In this document: positions 1-7,353 of the stretch, piece by piece
Position numbering within the stretch: position 1 is the stretch's first letter
Layout of the letters: every line of letters begins with the position of its first letter
Assembly: GCA_041650055.1 (NCBI GenBank)
Contig: JBAZLV010000057.1
Coordinates: forward strand, 1 to 9,526
Direction of reading: 5' to 3'
Origin: JBAZLV01 sp041650055
GTDB lineage: Bacteria > Nitrospirota > UBA9217
DNA length: 9,526 nt
Program-made: the position numbers and the translations under genes
Notes under the pieces: model-generated
Database searches by the model: none
What the model saw: only the letters and a program-made list of their open reading frames with translations
What the model was told of the DNA's origin: nothing

Positions 1-1281
1 CTGTTCAAGTTTCTCGATCGTGGTTTCCCCGATACCCCGTGTGGGAACGTTGATGATTCTGCGAAGACTGACCGTATCTGCAGGATTGTGAAGAATTCGT
101 AAGTACGCGATAACATCCTTTATTTCTTTTCGGTCATAGAACCGCAGTCCACCGAAAATCCGATACGGGATTCCGCGGTTTCTGAGCATATCTTCAAGCG
201 CCCGGGATTGGGCATTTGTCCGGTAAAGAATGGCCATATCGCCCAGACGTCTGCCGTCATCAACTGCCCGGCTGATGGTTCTTCCAACAAACCGCGCTTC
301 ATCCTTTTCATCCTGCGCCTGATAACAAACAATCTTGTCTCCGCCTTGCTTGCTGGTCCAGAGTTCCTTGTGTTTTCTGCCAAGGTTGCGGGAAACCACC
401 GCACTCGCAGCACCGAGAATGTTCTGCGTTGACCGGTAGTTCTGATCCAGGGTGATTATCCGTGCATCCGGGTAATCTTTTTCAAAATTCAGAATATTTG
501 CAATGTCAGCGCCACGGAATTTGTAAATACTCTGATCATCGTCACCTACAACGCACAAATTCCTGCGACGTGTGGTCAGAAGACGCACAAACCGGTATTG
601 TGCGTGGTTCGTATCCTGATATTCATCAATCAGGATGTGCTGGAACATCCCCTCGTAATATTCTCTGATATGCTGGCGCCGTTCAAACAGCCGTACGGTC
701 AGCATGAGGAGGTCGTCAAAATCCAGCCCGCCTGACTCCCTTAGTTTTGCCTGGTACAGCTCATACACGCGCAGAACAGCTTCCTCAAATCCGAACAACC
801 CTCCTGTTTTAGCGAACTGTTCCTCATCAATCAGACTGTTCTTGAGCGAACTGATCTTCGCACCGACAGCCCGGGGCTGATAACGCTCGGTATCGATCCT
901 GAGATCCGTCATGCAGGCCTTGAGAAGGGATGACCGGTCCGTTTCATCATAAATGACGAACGACCGTTTATAGCCGAGCTCGCCAATGTGCTGTCGGAGT
1001 ATTCTTACACACGAGGAATGAAACGTACTGATCCAGAGCCTTGATAAGGGGAGATGAATCATCCGCTCGACACGTTCTTTCATTTCATTGGCCGCTTTAT
1101 TGGTGAACGTGACCGCAAGGATGGCGCCCGGGTCAACACCCCGGTCCAGGATCAAGTGGGCAATTCGGGACGTGATCACCCGTGTCTTGCCGCTTCCCGC
1201 GCCTGCAAGGATCAAGAGCGGTCCTTCGGCATGCAGTACGGCTTCCCGTTGCGGCGGATTTAACCCATGCAGATAATTCAT
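1..1281 (-). CDS. pcrA: ATP-dependent DNA helicase of the UvrD/PcrA family (SF1A), N-terminal 427 codons
   Basis: This is a 3'-to-5' superfamily 1 helicase used in nucleotide excision repair, mismatch repair and clearing of stalled forks or RecA filaments (family knowledge). I translated the minus strand from the ATG at 1281 and the frame stays open to base 1, so about 300 C-terminal residues lie outside the window. Visible motifs are Q-motif-like LNPPQREAV (7-15), Walker A GAGSGKT (27-33), Ia TFTNKAANEM (58-67), II IDEYQDT (218-224), III GDDDQSIYKFRGA (246-258), IV region FYDRKEIKD (381-389) and NVPTRGIG near the edge. An in-frame TAG six codons upstream fixes the ATG as the start, although the Shine-Dalgarno is weak. 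It lies 31 bases downstream of glmS and is probably cotranscribed with it. PcrA, UvrD and Rep cannot be told apart on this N-terminal part alone. Confidence 0.95.
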   Translation of the reverse strand, partial: MNYLHGLNPPQREAVLHAEGPLLILAGAGSGKTRVITSRIAHLILDRGVDPGAILAVTFTNKAANEMKERVERMIHLPLSRLWISTFHSSCVRILRQHIGELGYKRSFVIYDETDRSSLLKACMTDLRIDTERYQPRAVGAKISSLKNSLIDEEQFAKTGGLFGFEEAVLRVYELYQAKLRESGGLDFDDLLMLTVRLFERRQHIREYYEGMFQHILIDEYQDTNHAQYRFVRLLTTRRRNLCVVGDDDQSIYKFRGADIANILNFEKDYPDARIITLDQNYRSTQNILGAASAVVSRNLGRKHKELWTSKQGGDKIVCYQAQDEKDEARFVGRTISRAVDDGRRLGDMAILYRTNAQSRALEDMLRNRGIPYRIFGGLRFYDRKEIKDVIAYLRILHNPADTVSLRRIINVPTRGIGETTIEKLEQ

Positions 1282-1312
1282 CGTATTCGATTTGAACTAA
1301 AGAATTGCACCA

Positions 1313-3142
1313 TCACTCAACCGTGACGCTTTTTGCCAGGTTTCTTGGTTGATCCACATCCGCCCCGCGCAGCACGGCGATATGGTATGCAAGAAGCTGA
1401 AGAGGAATGGACATAAGAACCGGCATCAGGAGCTGATTGGTCACCGGCACCGGCACCGCATGACTCACGCATTTGGTAATTTCCTTGTCGCCCTCCGTGA
1501 TAAGCGCGATCACGATTCCCCCCCGGGCACGTACTTCTTCGATATTTGCACGAATCTTTTCGTAGACGCCATTTTTGCCGGCAAGAACCACAACCGGCAT
1601 ATTTTCATCAATAAGCGCAATCGGACCGTGCTTCATCTCTCCGGCAGGATACCCTTCGGCATGAATATAGGATATTTCTTTTAATTTAAGCGCTCCTTCG
1701 AGTGCAACCGGAAAATTCGGCCCTCTGCCCAGGTACAAAAAATCATTGGAATTAAAATAGCATTTTGCGATCTGTTCAATATGGTCATTTTCCTCGAGAC
1801 AGCGCTCCACGAGCGTGGGAAGATGCACGAGATCCGCAAGCCACTTTTTTATATCAGCAGGACTGAGTTTGTTGCATAAGGCGCCGAAAAAAAGGCCAAA
1901 GAGATACAATGCTGTCAGCTGCGCGGTAAACGCTTTCGTCGAAGCAACCCCGATCTCGGGTCCGGCGTGAGTATAAACCACTCCGTCTGCTTCACGGCTT
2001 GCAGTCGAACCGACCACATTGCAGATCGTAATCACGGTTGCTCCCCGTTTCTTTGCCTCACGCATGGCAGCAAGAGTATCTGCCGTCTCACCGGACTGGG
2101 TAATGGCAATCAAGACATCATCCCTGCTCACCAGAGGACTTCGATAGCGAAACTCGGACGCAATATCGACTTCCGTCGGAATGCAGGCAAGCTCCTCGAA
2201 CATGTATTTACCGACAAGTCCGGCATGCCATGAAGTTCCACAGGCAACGATAAAGATTTTTTTTGCCGCACGAAGCCTGTCATACGCAGAACCCATCTCT
2301 TCCAGATGAATCACACCGCTGTCCTGGGATATGCGTCCCCGGATCGTGTCCATGATAGCGCGCGGCTGTTCGTAGATCTCTTTCAGCATGAAATGGCGAT
2401 AGCCGCCCTTTTCCGCCATGATCGGGTTCCATAATACATGCGTGATCTCCCGGACAAGCTCCTTCCCGTTCAGGTCGGTAATTCTTACCCCTTCTTCAGA
2501 AAGAATCGCCATTTCATCATCATTTAAAAACAACACATCACGAGTCCGATGCAGAATGGCCGGAATGTCAGAAGCCAAATAAAATTCACCTTTTCCCAGA
2601 CCAACTACCATCGGGCTTCCTTTTCGGGCTCCGATCACGACTTCCGGATTGCGTTCATCGATCACCGCGATTGCATAGGCTCCTTCAAGATGCCGTGCCG
2701 CTTCCCGAACCGCCTGTTCAAGAGACATGCCCTGTTCCACAATACTGTCGATCAAATGAGCAATTACTTCAGTGTCTGTTTCTGACTGGAATTTTCTCCC
2801 GTGAGAAGCAAGCTCCTTCTTTAATGCGATATAATTCTCAATAATCCCATTATGCACAACCACAATACTTCCGGCACGATGAGGATGCGCGTTTTCTTCT
2901 GATGGCCTGCCATGCGTCGCCCAGCGAACATGCCCCACCCCGATTCTGCCATTGAGTGTCTCAGCCCGGAGAAGCGTGTCGAGGTTCTGCAGTTTTCCCA
3001 CAGCCCTTCGCACCTGGATTGTTCCGCCTTCGAGCACCGCAACACCGGATGAATCGTATCCTCGGTATTCGAGTTTCTTAAGTCCTTCGATCAGGATCGG
3101 TACCGCAGGCTCTTTTCCGATATAGCCGATAATGCCACACAT
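1313..3142 (-). CDS. glmS: Glutamine--fructose-6-phosphate aminotransferase (isomerizing), GlmS
   Basis: This cytoplasmic enzyme converts fructose-6-phosphate and glutamine to glucosamine-6-phosphate, the committed step toward UDP-GlcNAc for peptidoglycan and lipopolysaccharide. It is 609 residues, the usual full length. The N-terminal Ntn glutamine amidotransferase domain has Cys2 as the nucleophile after Met removal, HVRWATHG (71-78), HNGIIENY (97-104) and TDTE (122-125). Two SIS sugar-isomerase domains follow, with CGTSWHAG, ITQSGETADT, GVASTKAFTAQ, ALKLKEISYIHAEGYPAGE and the C-terminal PRNLAKSVTVE, whose Lys604 matches the lysine that binds open-chain sugar. A GAGG Shine-Dalgarno lies about 6 bases before the ATG. 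The order glmU then glmS on one strand matches the classic glmUS pairing. No glmS ribozyme is evident in the short upstream gap. That gap instead holds an imperfect palindrome. Confidence 0.98.
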   Translation of the reverse strand: MCGIIGYIGKEPAVPILIEGLKKLEYRGYDSSGVAVLEGGTIQVRRAVGKLQNLDTLLRAETLNGRIGVGHVRWATHGRPSEENAHPHRAGSIVVVHNGIIENYIALKKELASHGRKFQSETDTEVIAHLIDSIVEQGMSLEQAVREAARHLEGAYAIAVIDERNPEVVIGARKGSPMVVGLGKGEFYLASDIPAILHRTRDVLFLNDDEMAILSEEGVRITDLNGKELVREITHVLWNPIMAEKGGYRHFMLKEIYEQPRAIMDTIRGRISQDSGVIHLEEMGSAYDRLRAAKKIFIVACGTSWHAGLVGKYMFEELACIPTEVDIASEFRYRSPLVSRDDVLIAITQSGETADTLAAMREAKKRGATVITICNVVGSTASREADGVVYTHAGPEIGVASTKAFTAQLTALYLFGLFFGALCNKLSPADIKKWLADLVHLPTLVERCLEENDHIEQIAKCYFNSNDFLYLGRGPNFPVALEGALKLKEISYIHAEGYPAGEMKHGPIALIDENMPVVVLAGKNGVYEKIRANIEEVRARGGIVIALITEGDKEITKCVSHAVPVPVTNQLLMPVLMSIPLQLLAYHIAVLRGADVDQPRNLAKSVTVE

Positions 3143-3156
3143 AGATACCTCAAAAT

Positions 3157-3278
3157 GTCAGATTGCAAAATACAAATTACAAAAACCTTCCAAGCAGCAA
3201 ATTCCAGTTGTCTTTTGTTAATAGAATTTGAGTTTTGGAATTTATTTGTTATTTGATTATTGGTTCTTGGTATTTAAA
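3157..3278. repeat. Imperfect long palindrome in the glmU-glmS intergenic gap
   Basis: The 136-base gap between glmU and glmS is AT-rich and built from inverted words. CAAATTACAAAAA (3173-3185) faces TTTGTTATTTG (3245-3255). AAATTCCA (3199-3206) pairs perfectly with TGGAATTT (3236-3243). The left arm carries about 15 extra bases between the two words, so the fold would be bulged. The texture (TTTGTTATTTG, TTGGTTCTTGGTATTT) resembles dispersed non-coding repeats that I recall from intergenic regions of environmental bacterial genomes, but that is memory and not a search. It could be a mobile palindromic unit, an mRNA-stabilising or processing element between two genes of the operon, or simply degenerate sequence. 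It lacks a GC-rich stem with a T-tract, so it is not a standard intrinsic terminator. Confidence 0.5.
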
Positions 3279-4661
3279 TCAATGTTTCTGTTTCCCCTGT
3301 TTTCTTCTGCTTGCATACTCTTCCCGATTTGACTGCGGAACCCTGCTGATAGCAAGTGCATCTGCAGGAACATCCCGGGTAATCGTTGCTCCGGCAGCAA
3401 TAACGGCATCGTGCCCGATTTTGACCGGCGCCACAAGCTGCGCATCACTCCCAACGAATACATTATCTTCTATGATGGTTGCATGCTTTTCAAAACCATC
3501 ATAATTGCAGGTAATCACTCCTGCTCCGATATTCACATTCTCTCCCACGATCGAATCACCGATATACGAAAGATGGCTCGCCTTGCTTCCCTTGCCGATC
3601 CGGGTTTTTTTTATCTCGACAAAATTTCCAATCCGCGCATTTTCCAGTATGACTGATTTGGGGCGGATATGCGCAAACGGGCCTAGAGAAGCACCGGAAG
3701 CAATTTCGCTTTCCTCGATCACGCAATAATCCTTCACGGTAACATTGTTTTTCAAAACGCAATCCGCTATACGGGAGCCGGGATAAATAGTACAGCCATC
3801 TCCGATCATGGTTTTTCCCTGCAAACGAACGCCGGGATAAAGCACAACGTCTTTTCCAACCGATACATCGCTTCCGACAAAAATCGTATCCGGATCCAGC
3901 ATGGTCACGCCGTTCAGCATTAACGTTTTGTTGATCCTATTGCGCATAATGGCTTCAGCGCGGCTTAAATCATACCGGGAATTGATACCCATCACTTCAT
4001 CCGGATCCTGGCACACAAGAGCCGTAACAATTTTTTTCTTTTTCTCTGCAAGTGCAACAGTATCAGGAAGATAGTACTCCCCCTGAGCATTATTCTTGCC
4101 AAGAGATACGAGAGAGGACAAGAGAAAATCCCTGTTAAAACAATAAATTCCGGTATTTACTTCCCTGATCTTTTTCTGGGATGCTGTTGCATCTTTTTCT
4201 TCGATTATACGTTGAACCCGTGATCCTTTCCTGACGATCCTTCCGTATCCAAAGGGATTCTCCACCGTGGTTGTAAGAACCGTAACCGCTGCCTTTGATT
4301 TTGTATGGTGGTCAAGAACTGCCTGAAGCGTGGACTCCCGTACCAGCGGGGTGTCTGCGCACAGAATTAAAACCGGTCCCGAAAATGCTGATATGGACTT
4401 CGTCGTCTGCTGCACAGCATGTCCGGTCCCGAGTTGTTCGGCCTGAATCACGACGGTCACTCCCGAATCACTCAGAACCTCTTGAACCTTATGAGCCTGA
4501 TGTCCGAGAACAACAATACTCTTTGCCGGATGGATGCCGGAAACTGCTTTCAAAACGTGTTGAATTAAGGGACGTTCGGCAAGAGGATGCAATGCCTTCG
4601 CAAGCCCTGACTTCATGCGGGTACCCAGTCCCGCGGCAAGGATGACCACGGTCGGGTTCAT
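3279..4661 (-). CDS. glmU: Bifunctional GlcNAc-1-P uridyltransferase / GlcN-1-P acetyltransferase, GlmU
   Basis: This cytoplasmic trimeric enzyme makes the last two steps to UDP-GlcNAc: acetylation of glucosamine-1-phosphate, then uridylyl transfer from UTP. I place the start at the ATG at 4661 (460 residues). GGGAGG lies 7 bases upstream and the ATG overlaps the stop of the preceding gene. A TTG two codons earlier is possible but less well placed. The N-terminal nucleotidyltransferase domain shows LAAGLGTRMKS (8-18), QLGTGHAV (76-83), CADTPL (101-106) and GEYYLPD (194-200). The C-terminal left-handed beta helix of hexapeptide repeats carries KASHLSYIGD, whose His363 corresponds to the catalytic His363 of E. 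coli GlmU. NVNIGAGVITCNYDG (375-389) and FVGSDAQLVAPV follow. The length is normal and no key residue appears to be missing. Confidence 0.97.
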   Translation of the reverse strand: MNPTVVILAAGLGTRMKSGLAKALHPLAERPLIQHVLKAVSGIHPAKSIVVLGHQAHKVQEVLSDSGVTVVIQAEQLGTGHAVQQTTKSISAFSGPVLILCADTPLVRESTLQAVLDHHTKSKAAVTVLTTTVENPFGYGRIVRKGSRVQRIIEEKDATASQKKIREVNTGIYCFNRDFLLSSLVSLGKNNAQGEYYLPDTVALAEKKKKIVTALVCQDPDEVMGINSRYDLSRAEAIMRNRINKTLMLNGVTMLDPDTIFVGSDVSVGKDVVLYPGVRLQGKTMIGDGCTIYPGSRIADCVLKNNVTVKDYCVIEESEIASGASLGPFAHIRPKSVILENARIGNFVEIKKTRIGKGSKASHLSYIGDSIVGENVNIGAGVITCNYDGFEKHATIIEDNVFVGSDAQLVAPVKIGHDAVIAAGATITRDVPADALAISRVPQSNREEYASRRKQGKQKH

Positions 4662-5287
4662 TCGCAAACCTCCCGCTGAAGTTGCTTTAACTTGGTTGCT
4701 TTGATCTCGTCCAGGGGCACAAGTCCCAATGAAATGATGAATTTCATACCTTCTTCAACTGTTATATTGAGCCGGGTAACCTCTTGCTCAGGTAAAATCA
4801 GAAGAAAACCTGCAGTCGGATTTGGAGTAGTAGGAATAAAAACTGAAACACAAGCGCCGGGAAGACCGTCCATTTCCTGAATATTGCTGGTAACAAACCC
4901 GATGCTGTAACACCCTTTTCTTGGATATTCGACCAGACCAACGCCTTTAAAATTGTGTTTCACGGAAAATGTTTCGGTGATCCGTTTTACTGTTGTGTAA
5001 ATGCCCCTGACAATGGGCACTTTTTGCATCAGGTTGTCGTTCCAGCGCACCAAATGAGTACCGATATAATTGGCGGAGAGAATTCCGACGATGAGAATAA
5101 ACAGGACAAGTGTGATAATGCCCATGCCTGGAAATCGGAATCCAATGACAAGTGATGGAAGATCACCCAACAGGCCGTCAATCATCCCGAGCAAACCGCT
5201 TAAAACATAGTACGTTACCCATAGAGGAATAAGGACAAGAAGGCCTGTTATGAAATATTTCTTTAAAAAATCCTTTATTTTTCTCAC
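4658..5287 (-). CDS. DUF502 family inner-membrane protein
   Basis: This is a 209-residue member of the DUF502 family, whose biochemical role is unknown. Residues 12-34 and 54-73 are strongly hydrophobic and read as two membrane helices, with a short basic N-terminus expected in the cytoplasm. The soluble C-terminal part has the family hallmarks KVPIVRGIYTTVKRI (89-103), VEYPRKGCYSIGFVT (119-133) and FIPTTPNPTAGFLLILPE (150-167). The start is GTG. An in-frame TAA four codons upstream leaves no earlier choice, and the next Met lies within the membrane region. No Shine-Dalgarno is visible, and a promoter-like element ends six bases before the GTG. Its TGA overlaps the glmU ATG by four bases, so translation of glmU is probably coupled to it. 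A role in envelope biogenesis is only suggested by that coupling. Confidence 0.9.
   Translation of the reverse strand: MRKIKDFLKKYFITGLLVLIPLWVTYYVLSGLLGMIDGLLGDLPSLVIGFRFPGMGIITLVLFILIVGILSANYIGTHLVRWNDNLMQKVPIVRGIYTTVKRITETFSVKHNFKGVGLVEYPRKGCYSIGFVTSNIQEMDGLPGACVSVFIPTTPNPTAGFLLILPEQEVTRLNITVEEGMKFIISLGLVPLDEIKATKLKQLQREVCE
4669..4674 (-). promoter_or_regulatory. Ribosome binding site that decides the glmU start
   Basis: GGGAGG on the minus strand lies within the last codons of the DUF502 gene, 7 bases before the ATG at 4661. This favours that ATG over the TTG at 4667, which would have almost no spacing. Confidence 0.8.
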
Positions 5288-5293
5288 GCGGCA

Positions 5294-5322
5294 ATATTAC
5301 TGATTTTACCGAGAGGTTGCAA
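5294..5322 (-). promoter_or_regulatory. Candidate sigma-70 promoter for DUF502-glmU-glmS-pcrA, possibly leaderless
   Basis: On the minus strand, TTGCAA (5322-5317) and TAATAT (5299-5294) are separated by exactly 17 bases. The expected transcription start, 6-7 bases beyond the -10, falls on or next to the GTG at 5287. This agrees with the absence of any Shine-Dalgarno there. Each hexamer matches the consensus at 4 of 6 positions, so this is a prediction of moderate strength. Confidence 0.5.
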
Positions 5323-5366
5323 GCTTTTTTTGAAAATTGACTGTCAGAAACAGACTCATGCTGTTG

Positions 5367-5849
5367 TCATTCAACAACTTCAATCATGCCGTGCATCCCT
5401 TTTTCTTTATGGCTTTTGCCTAGCAGAGGTTTTTTATCGCAGTACATGGGATAGAGCCCGGTTTTTGTCGCTGTAAACCGAATGGTTTGAGGTTCTTTCT
5501 TGAGATCAATAGTAAAATCCATGCCTGCCTCGGGTGCTTTTACGATCATGTTGTGAGGAATAAATTTTGAGGCGTCTTTTCCTTTTCTGACAATCAGCTC
5601 AACCGGCTTGTTTATCTTTATGATAATATGATCCGGATCAAAATAATATTCGCCCCCAAGAATCTCGATCCGCTGAACACCATCCGTACCCATACTTGCC
5701 TGGACACGTTTGCCGCTTAGCGCTGACCTATCGCGTGTGTCCTGTTTTTGATCGGGTTTTGGGTCCATTTTCAAGGTTTGAGCAGATACTACGAAACTGA
5801 ATGAAAAAAACAGAGCCACGGCTGCACATGCACAATGCAATTTTTTCAT
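5367..5849 (-). CDS. Exported cupredoxin-domain protein (candidate type 1 copper protein)
   Basis: This 160-residue protein begins with a Sec signal peptide (basic MKK, hydrophobic core 9-22, likely cleavage after VSA at 23), followed by a polar linker (25-50) and a beta-rich domain of about 105 residues. The cupredoxin pattern is a histidine in the sequence IPHNMIV (His99) and, near the C-terminus, YPMYCDKK (Cys137), His147, Met152 and a second Met155 in GMHGMIEV. These would be the Cu ligands of a periplasmic electron-transfer or copper-handling protein. The Cys-to-His gap of nine residues is longer than in plastocyanin or azurin. The start is certain: AGGAGG lies 7 bases before the ATG. 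The gene has its own extended -10 promoter. The 78-base gap to DUF502 has no clear terminator, so read-through is possible. The redox partner is unknown. Confidence 0.8.
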   Translation of the reverse strand: MKKLHCACAAVALFFSFSFVVSAQTLKMDPKPDQKQDTRDRSALSGKRVQASMGTDGVQRIEILGGEYYFDPDHIIIKINKPVELIVRKGKDASKFIPHNMIVKAPEAGMDFTIDLKKEPQTIRFTATKTGLYPMYCDKKPLLGKSHKEKGMHGMIEVVE

Positions 5850-5887
5850 ATCAAGACCTCCTGAATTTGAATATCGTGTTGAGAACG

Positions 5888-5896
5888 ATTATAGCA
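5888..5896 (-). promoter_or_regulatory. Extended -10 promoter for the cupredoxin gene
   Basis: On the minus strand the sequence TGCTATAAT (5896-5888) is a perfect extended -10 (TGn plus TATAAT). The -35 region is weak (AATGTT-like), and an A7 tract lies in the spacer. Transcription would start near 5881, giving a leader of roughly 30 bases that contains the AGGAGG ribosome binding site. Confidence 0.65.
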
Positions 5897-5972
5897 CTAA
5901 ATATTTTTTTAACATTACCCTTATTATATTATTGCTCTCAGTGGCTGTCGTTAATCCAAAAGAACAACACGC

Positions 5973-6001
5973 TTGACATTATTACAGCGATTCAGTACTC
6001 T
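5973..6001 (+). promoter_or_regulatory. Candidate promoter for the DUF6882-like gene
   Basis: A perfect TTGACA -35 (5973-5978) is followed after 17 bases by TACTCT (5996-6001), which matches only 3 of 6 positions of the -10 consensus. Transcription would begin near 6008 and give a leader of about 45 bases. The region 5850-6051 thus serves two divergent genes. I saw no operator-like palindrome in it. Confidence 0.45.
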
Positions 6002-6051
6002 TTACAAACACATTATTTGCGAGACAAACAGTGGCGTAGTTGAGGTTTATA

Positions 6052-6717
6052 ATGAACAACATGATACCTTATCTCGAACAATATGCCCTTCTTTCGCTCG
6101 AAAAAAGGGATAAACTGACGCTTTTGGTGGGAGAACACTTGAATGAACTTGATCCAGATGCGGGAATGATCCGTTTCAACTCTTTCGAGTTTCCTTTTCA
6201 GGTCCTTGGCACTGAATCGGATAATACCATCACATGGCTCTGGGCATGGGCCGATGAGCAGACGGAAATATCCAGACGTTTGACCGAAGCATCGCTTGCA
6301 TTGCGAACCTGGGGAAACGATAAAGGCATCCCTGAATTCAATAACCCTTCAGTTGACCTTACCAAAATGGATGGCTTTCTCTGCTCCCTCATTGCCACTG
6401 AAGTATGCAAGGCGAGCAGCTTTTATCGCGATGCATATGAAGGCGGAGCACTATATATACTATTGTATGATAAAAGAATTGATATGCAGCCGTCATTTGA
6501 TTTGACTCGGCTTTCAAATCGCTTTTGGGAACTTGTTTCGCGCTATGAACTCAATCAGAGAAATGTTCTTCGCTCTTATCTCACTATGAAACACCTCTCC
6601 CCCCTTGAAGGAATATCCCGGATCGCTTGCACGCTTGAAACCGGCGAACTGCTTACCGCTGAATTCGATCAAAATGACCGTTTAGAAATACTGAATGGAG
6701 AACCCCTGGAACTATAA
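6052..6717 (+). CDS. DUF6882-like protein of unknown function
   Basis: This 221-residue soluble protein has no signal peptide or membrane segment and is rich in acidic and aromatic residues. The stretch FPFQVLGTESDN followed by TWLWAWADE (61-69), then a helical region and WGNDKGIP (88-94), resembles the core of the DUF6882 family, which has no assigned function. This assignment is from recall. I choose the ATG at 6052 because TGAGG (6041-6045) lies 6 bases upstream. A TTG at 6040 is in frame but would have no binding site of its own. Tandem TAA stops end the gene. It converges with the mug gene and overlaps it by 6 bases, leaving no room for a terminator between them. The last 40 residues (GISRIACTLETGELLTAEF onward) look like a small beta hairpin element. 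Confidence 0.75.
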   Translation: MNNMIPYLEQYALLSLEKRDKLTLLVGEHLNELDPDAGMIRFNSFEFPFQVLGTESDNTITWLWAWADEQTEISRRLTEASLALRTWGNDKGIPEFNNPSVDLTKMDGFLCSLIATEVCKASSFYRDAYEGGALYILLYDKRIDMQPSFDLTRLSNRFWELVSRYELNQRNVLRSYLTMKHLSPLEGISRIACTLETGELLTAEFDQNDRLEILNGEPLEL

Positions 6718-7353
6718 TAATCCTTGTTTATCTTCAGAGCACTTCAAAACCCTCAATCCAGAAGCAATGCGTAACTTGCGAAAGAACCCGATAAGATCAT
6801 TGAGCTGATACCTCGCATTCAGTCCGCTCGGATTCGGAAGAATCCATAATTGCGTTGAGCCAATCCTTTGTTTCTGAGGTCCAAAATGAGCTTTCGGCTG
6901 GCCAAATGCCACACGGAATGCATTGAGTCCAAGAACAGCCACAATGCAAGGACAATAACGTTTGATTTTTTTCACAAGTAGCTGGCCGCCTGCTTTAAGT
7001 TCGTTTTGGTCGAGCTCGGCAGCTGTTGCAGTGGTTTTATTCACAACATTCGTGATGCCATAACCGTGTTTTAATAGTTCTCGCCCTTCAAACGGTGAGA
7101 GCTGTTTCTGGGTAAATCCTGATTTATGCAACGCAGGCCAAAATCGGTTTCCCGGCCTGGCAAAATGATGCCCTACTGCCCCGGAATACAAGCCGGGATT
7201 GATACCTACGAACAAAATCTTGAGATTTGGGGCAATAATATCCGAAATCCGTTTTCCATAGGCTCCAAGGAGCTGAGTTTTCGTCGGCTTCCATAGTGTG
7301 GTTGTGGATTGCACAAAAACGTGCTGATTTTTATCGTGTGGCTTTTTTTTCAT
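6712..7353 (-). CDS. mug: Mug/TDG-family mismatch-specific uracil (thymine) DNA glycosylase
   Basis: This base-excision repair enzyme removes uracil, and in some members thymine or ethenocytosine, from G mismatches. Motif 1 is VGINPG (49-54). Its Asn52 corresponds to the catalytic Asn18 of E. coli Mug, and GHHFARPGNRFWPALH (61-76) follows directly. Motif 2 is NPSGLN (174-179), close to the NPSGLS of E. coli Mug that inserts into the DNA helix. At 213 residues it is longer than the E. coli protein (168), with about 40 extra N-terminal residues rich in Lys and Gln. Met1 is the only methionine in the protein, so no internal ATG start exists, but the Shine-Dalgarno is poor. A shorter GTG or TTG start cannot be excluded. 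The stop is TAG. The gene appears monocistronic and converges on the DUF6882-like gene. Confidence 0.93.
   Translation of the reverse strand: MKKKPHDKNQHVFVQSTTTLWKPTKTQLLGAYGKRISDIIAPNLKILFVGINPGLYSGAVGHHFARPGNRFWPALHKSGFTQKQLSPFEGRELLKHGYGITNVVNKTTATAAELDQNELKAGGQLLVKKIKRYCPCIVAVLGLNAFRVAFGQPKAHFGPQKQRIGSTQLWILPNPSGLNARYQLNDLIGFFRKLRIASGLRVLKCSEDKQGLL

Noticed and set aside
3143..3278. A glmS ribozyme upstream of glmS
   Set aside because: The gap is only 136 bases, AT-rich and palindromic, and lacks the conserved glmS ribozyme core that is characteristic of Gram-positive bacteria.
5323..5366. A possible terminator after the cupredoxin gene (CTGT/ACAG)
   Set aside because: The stem is only about four base pairs, and it is followed by an A-run rather than a T-run in the transcript, so it is not convincing.
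5801..6043. An 80-codon plus-strand ORF across the cupredoxin start
   Set aside because: It is antisense to the cupredoxin signal peptide and promoter, has no ribosome binding site and resembles no known family.
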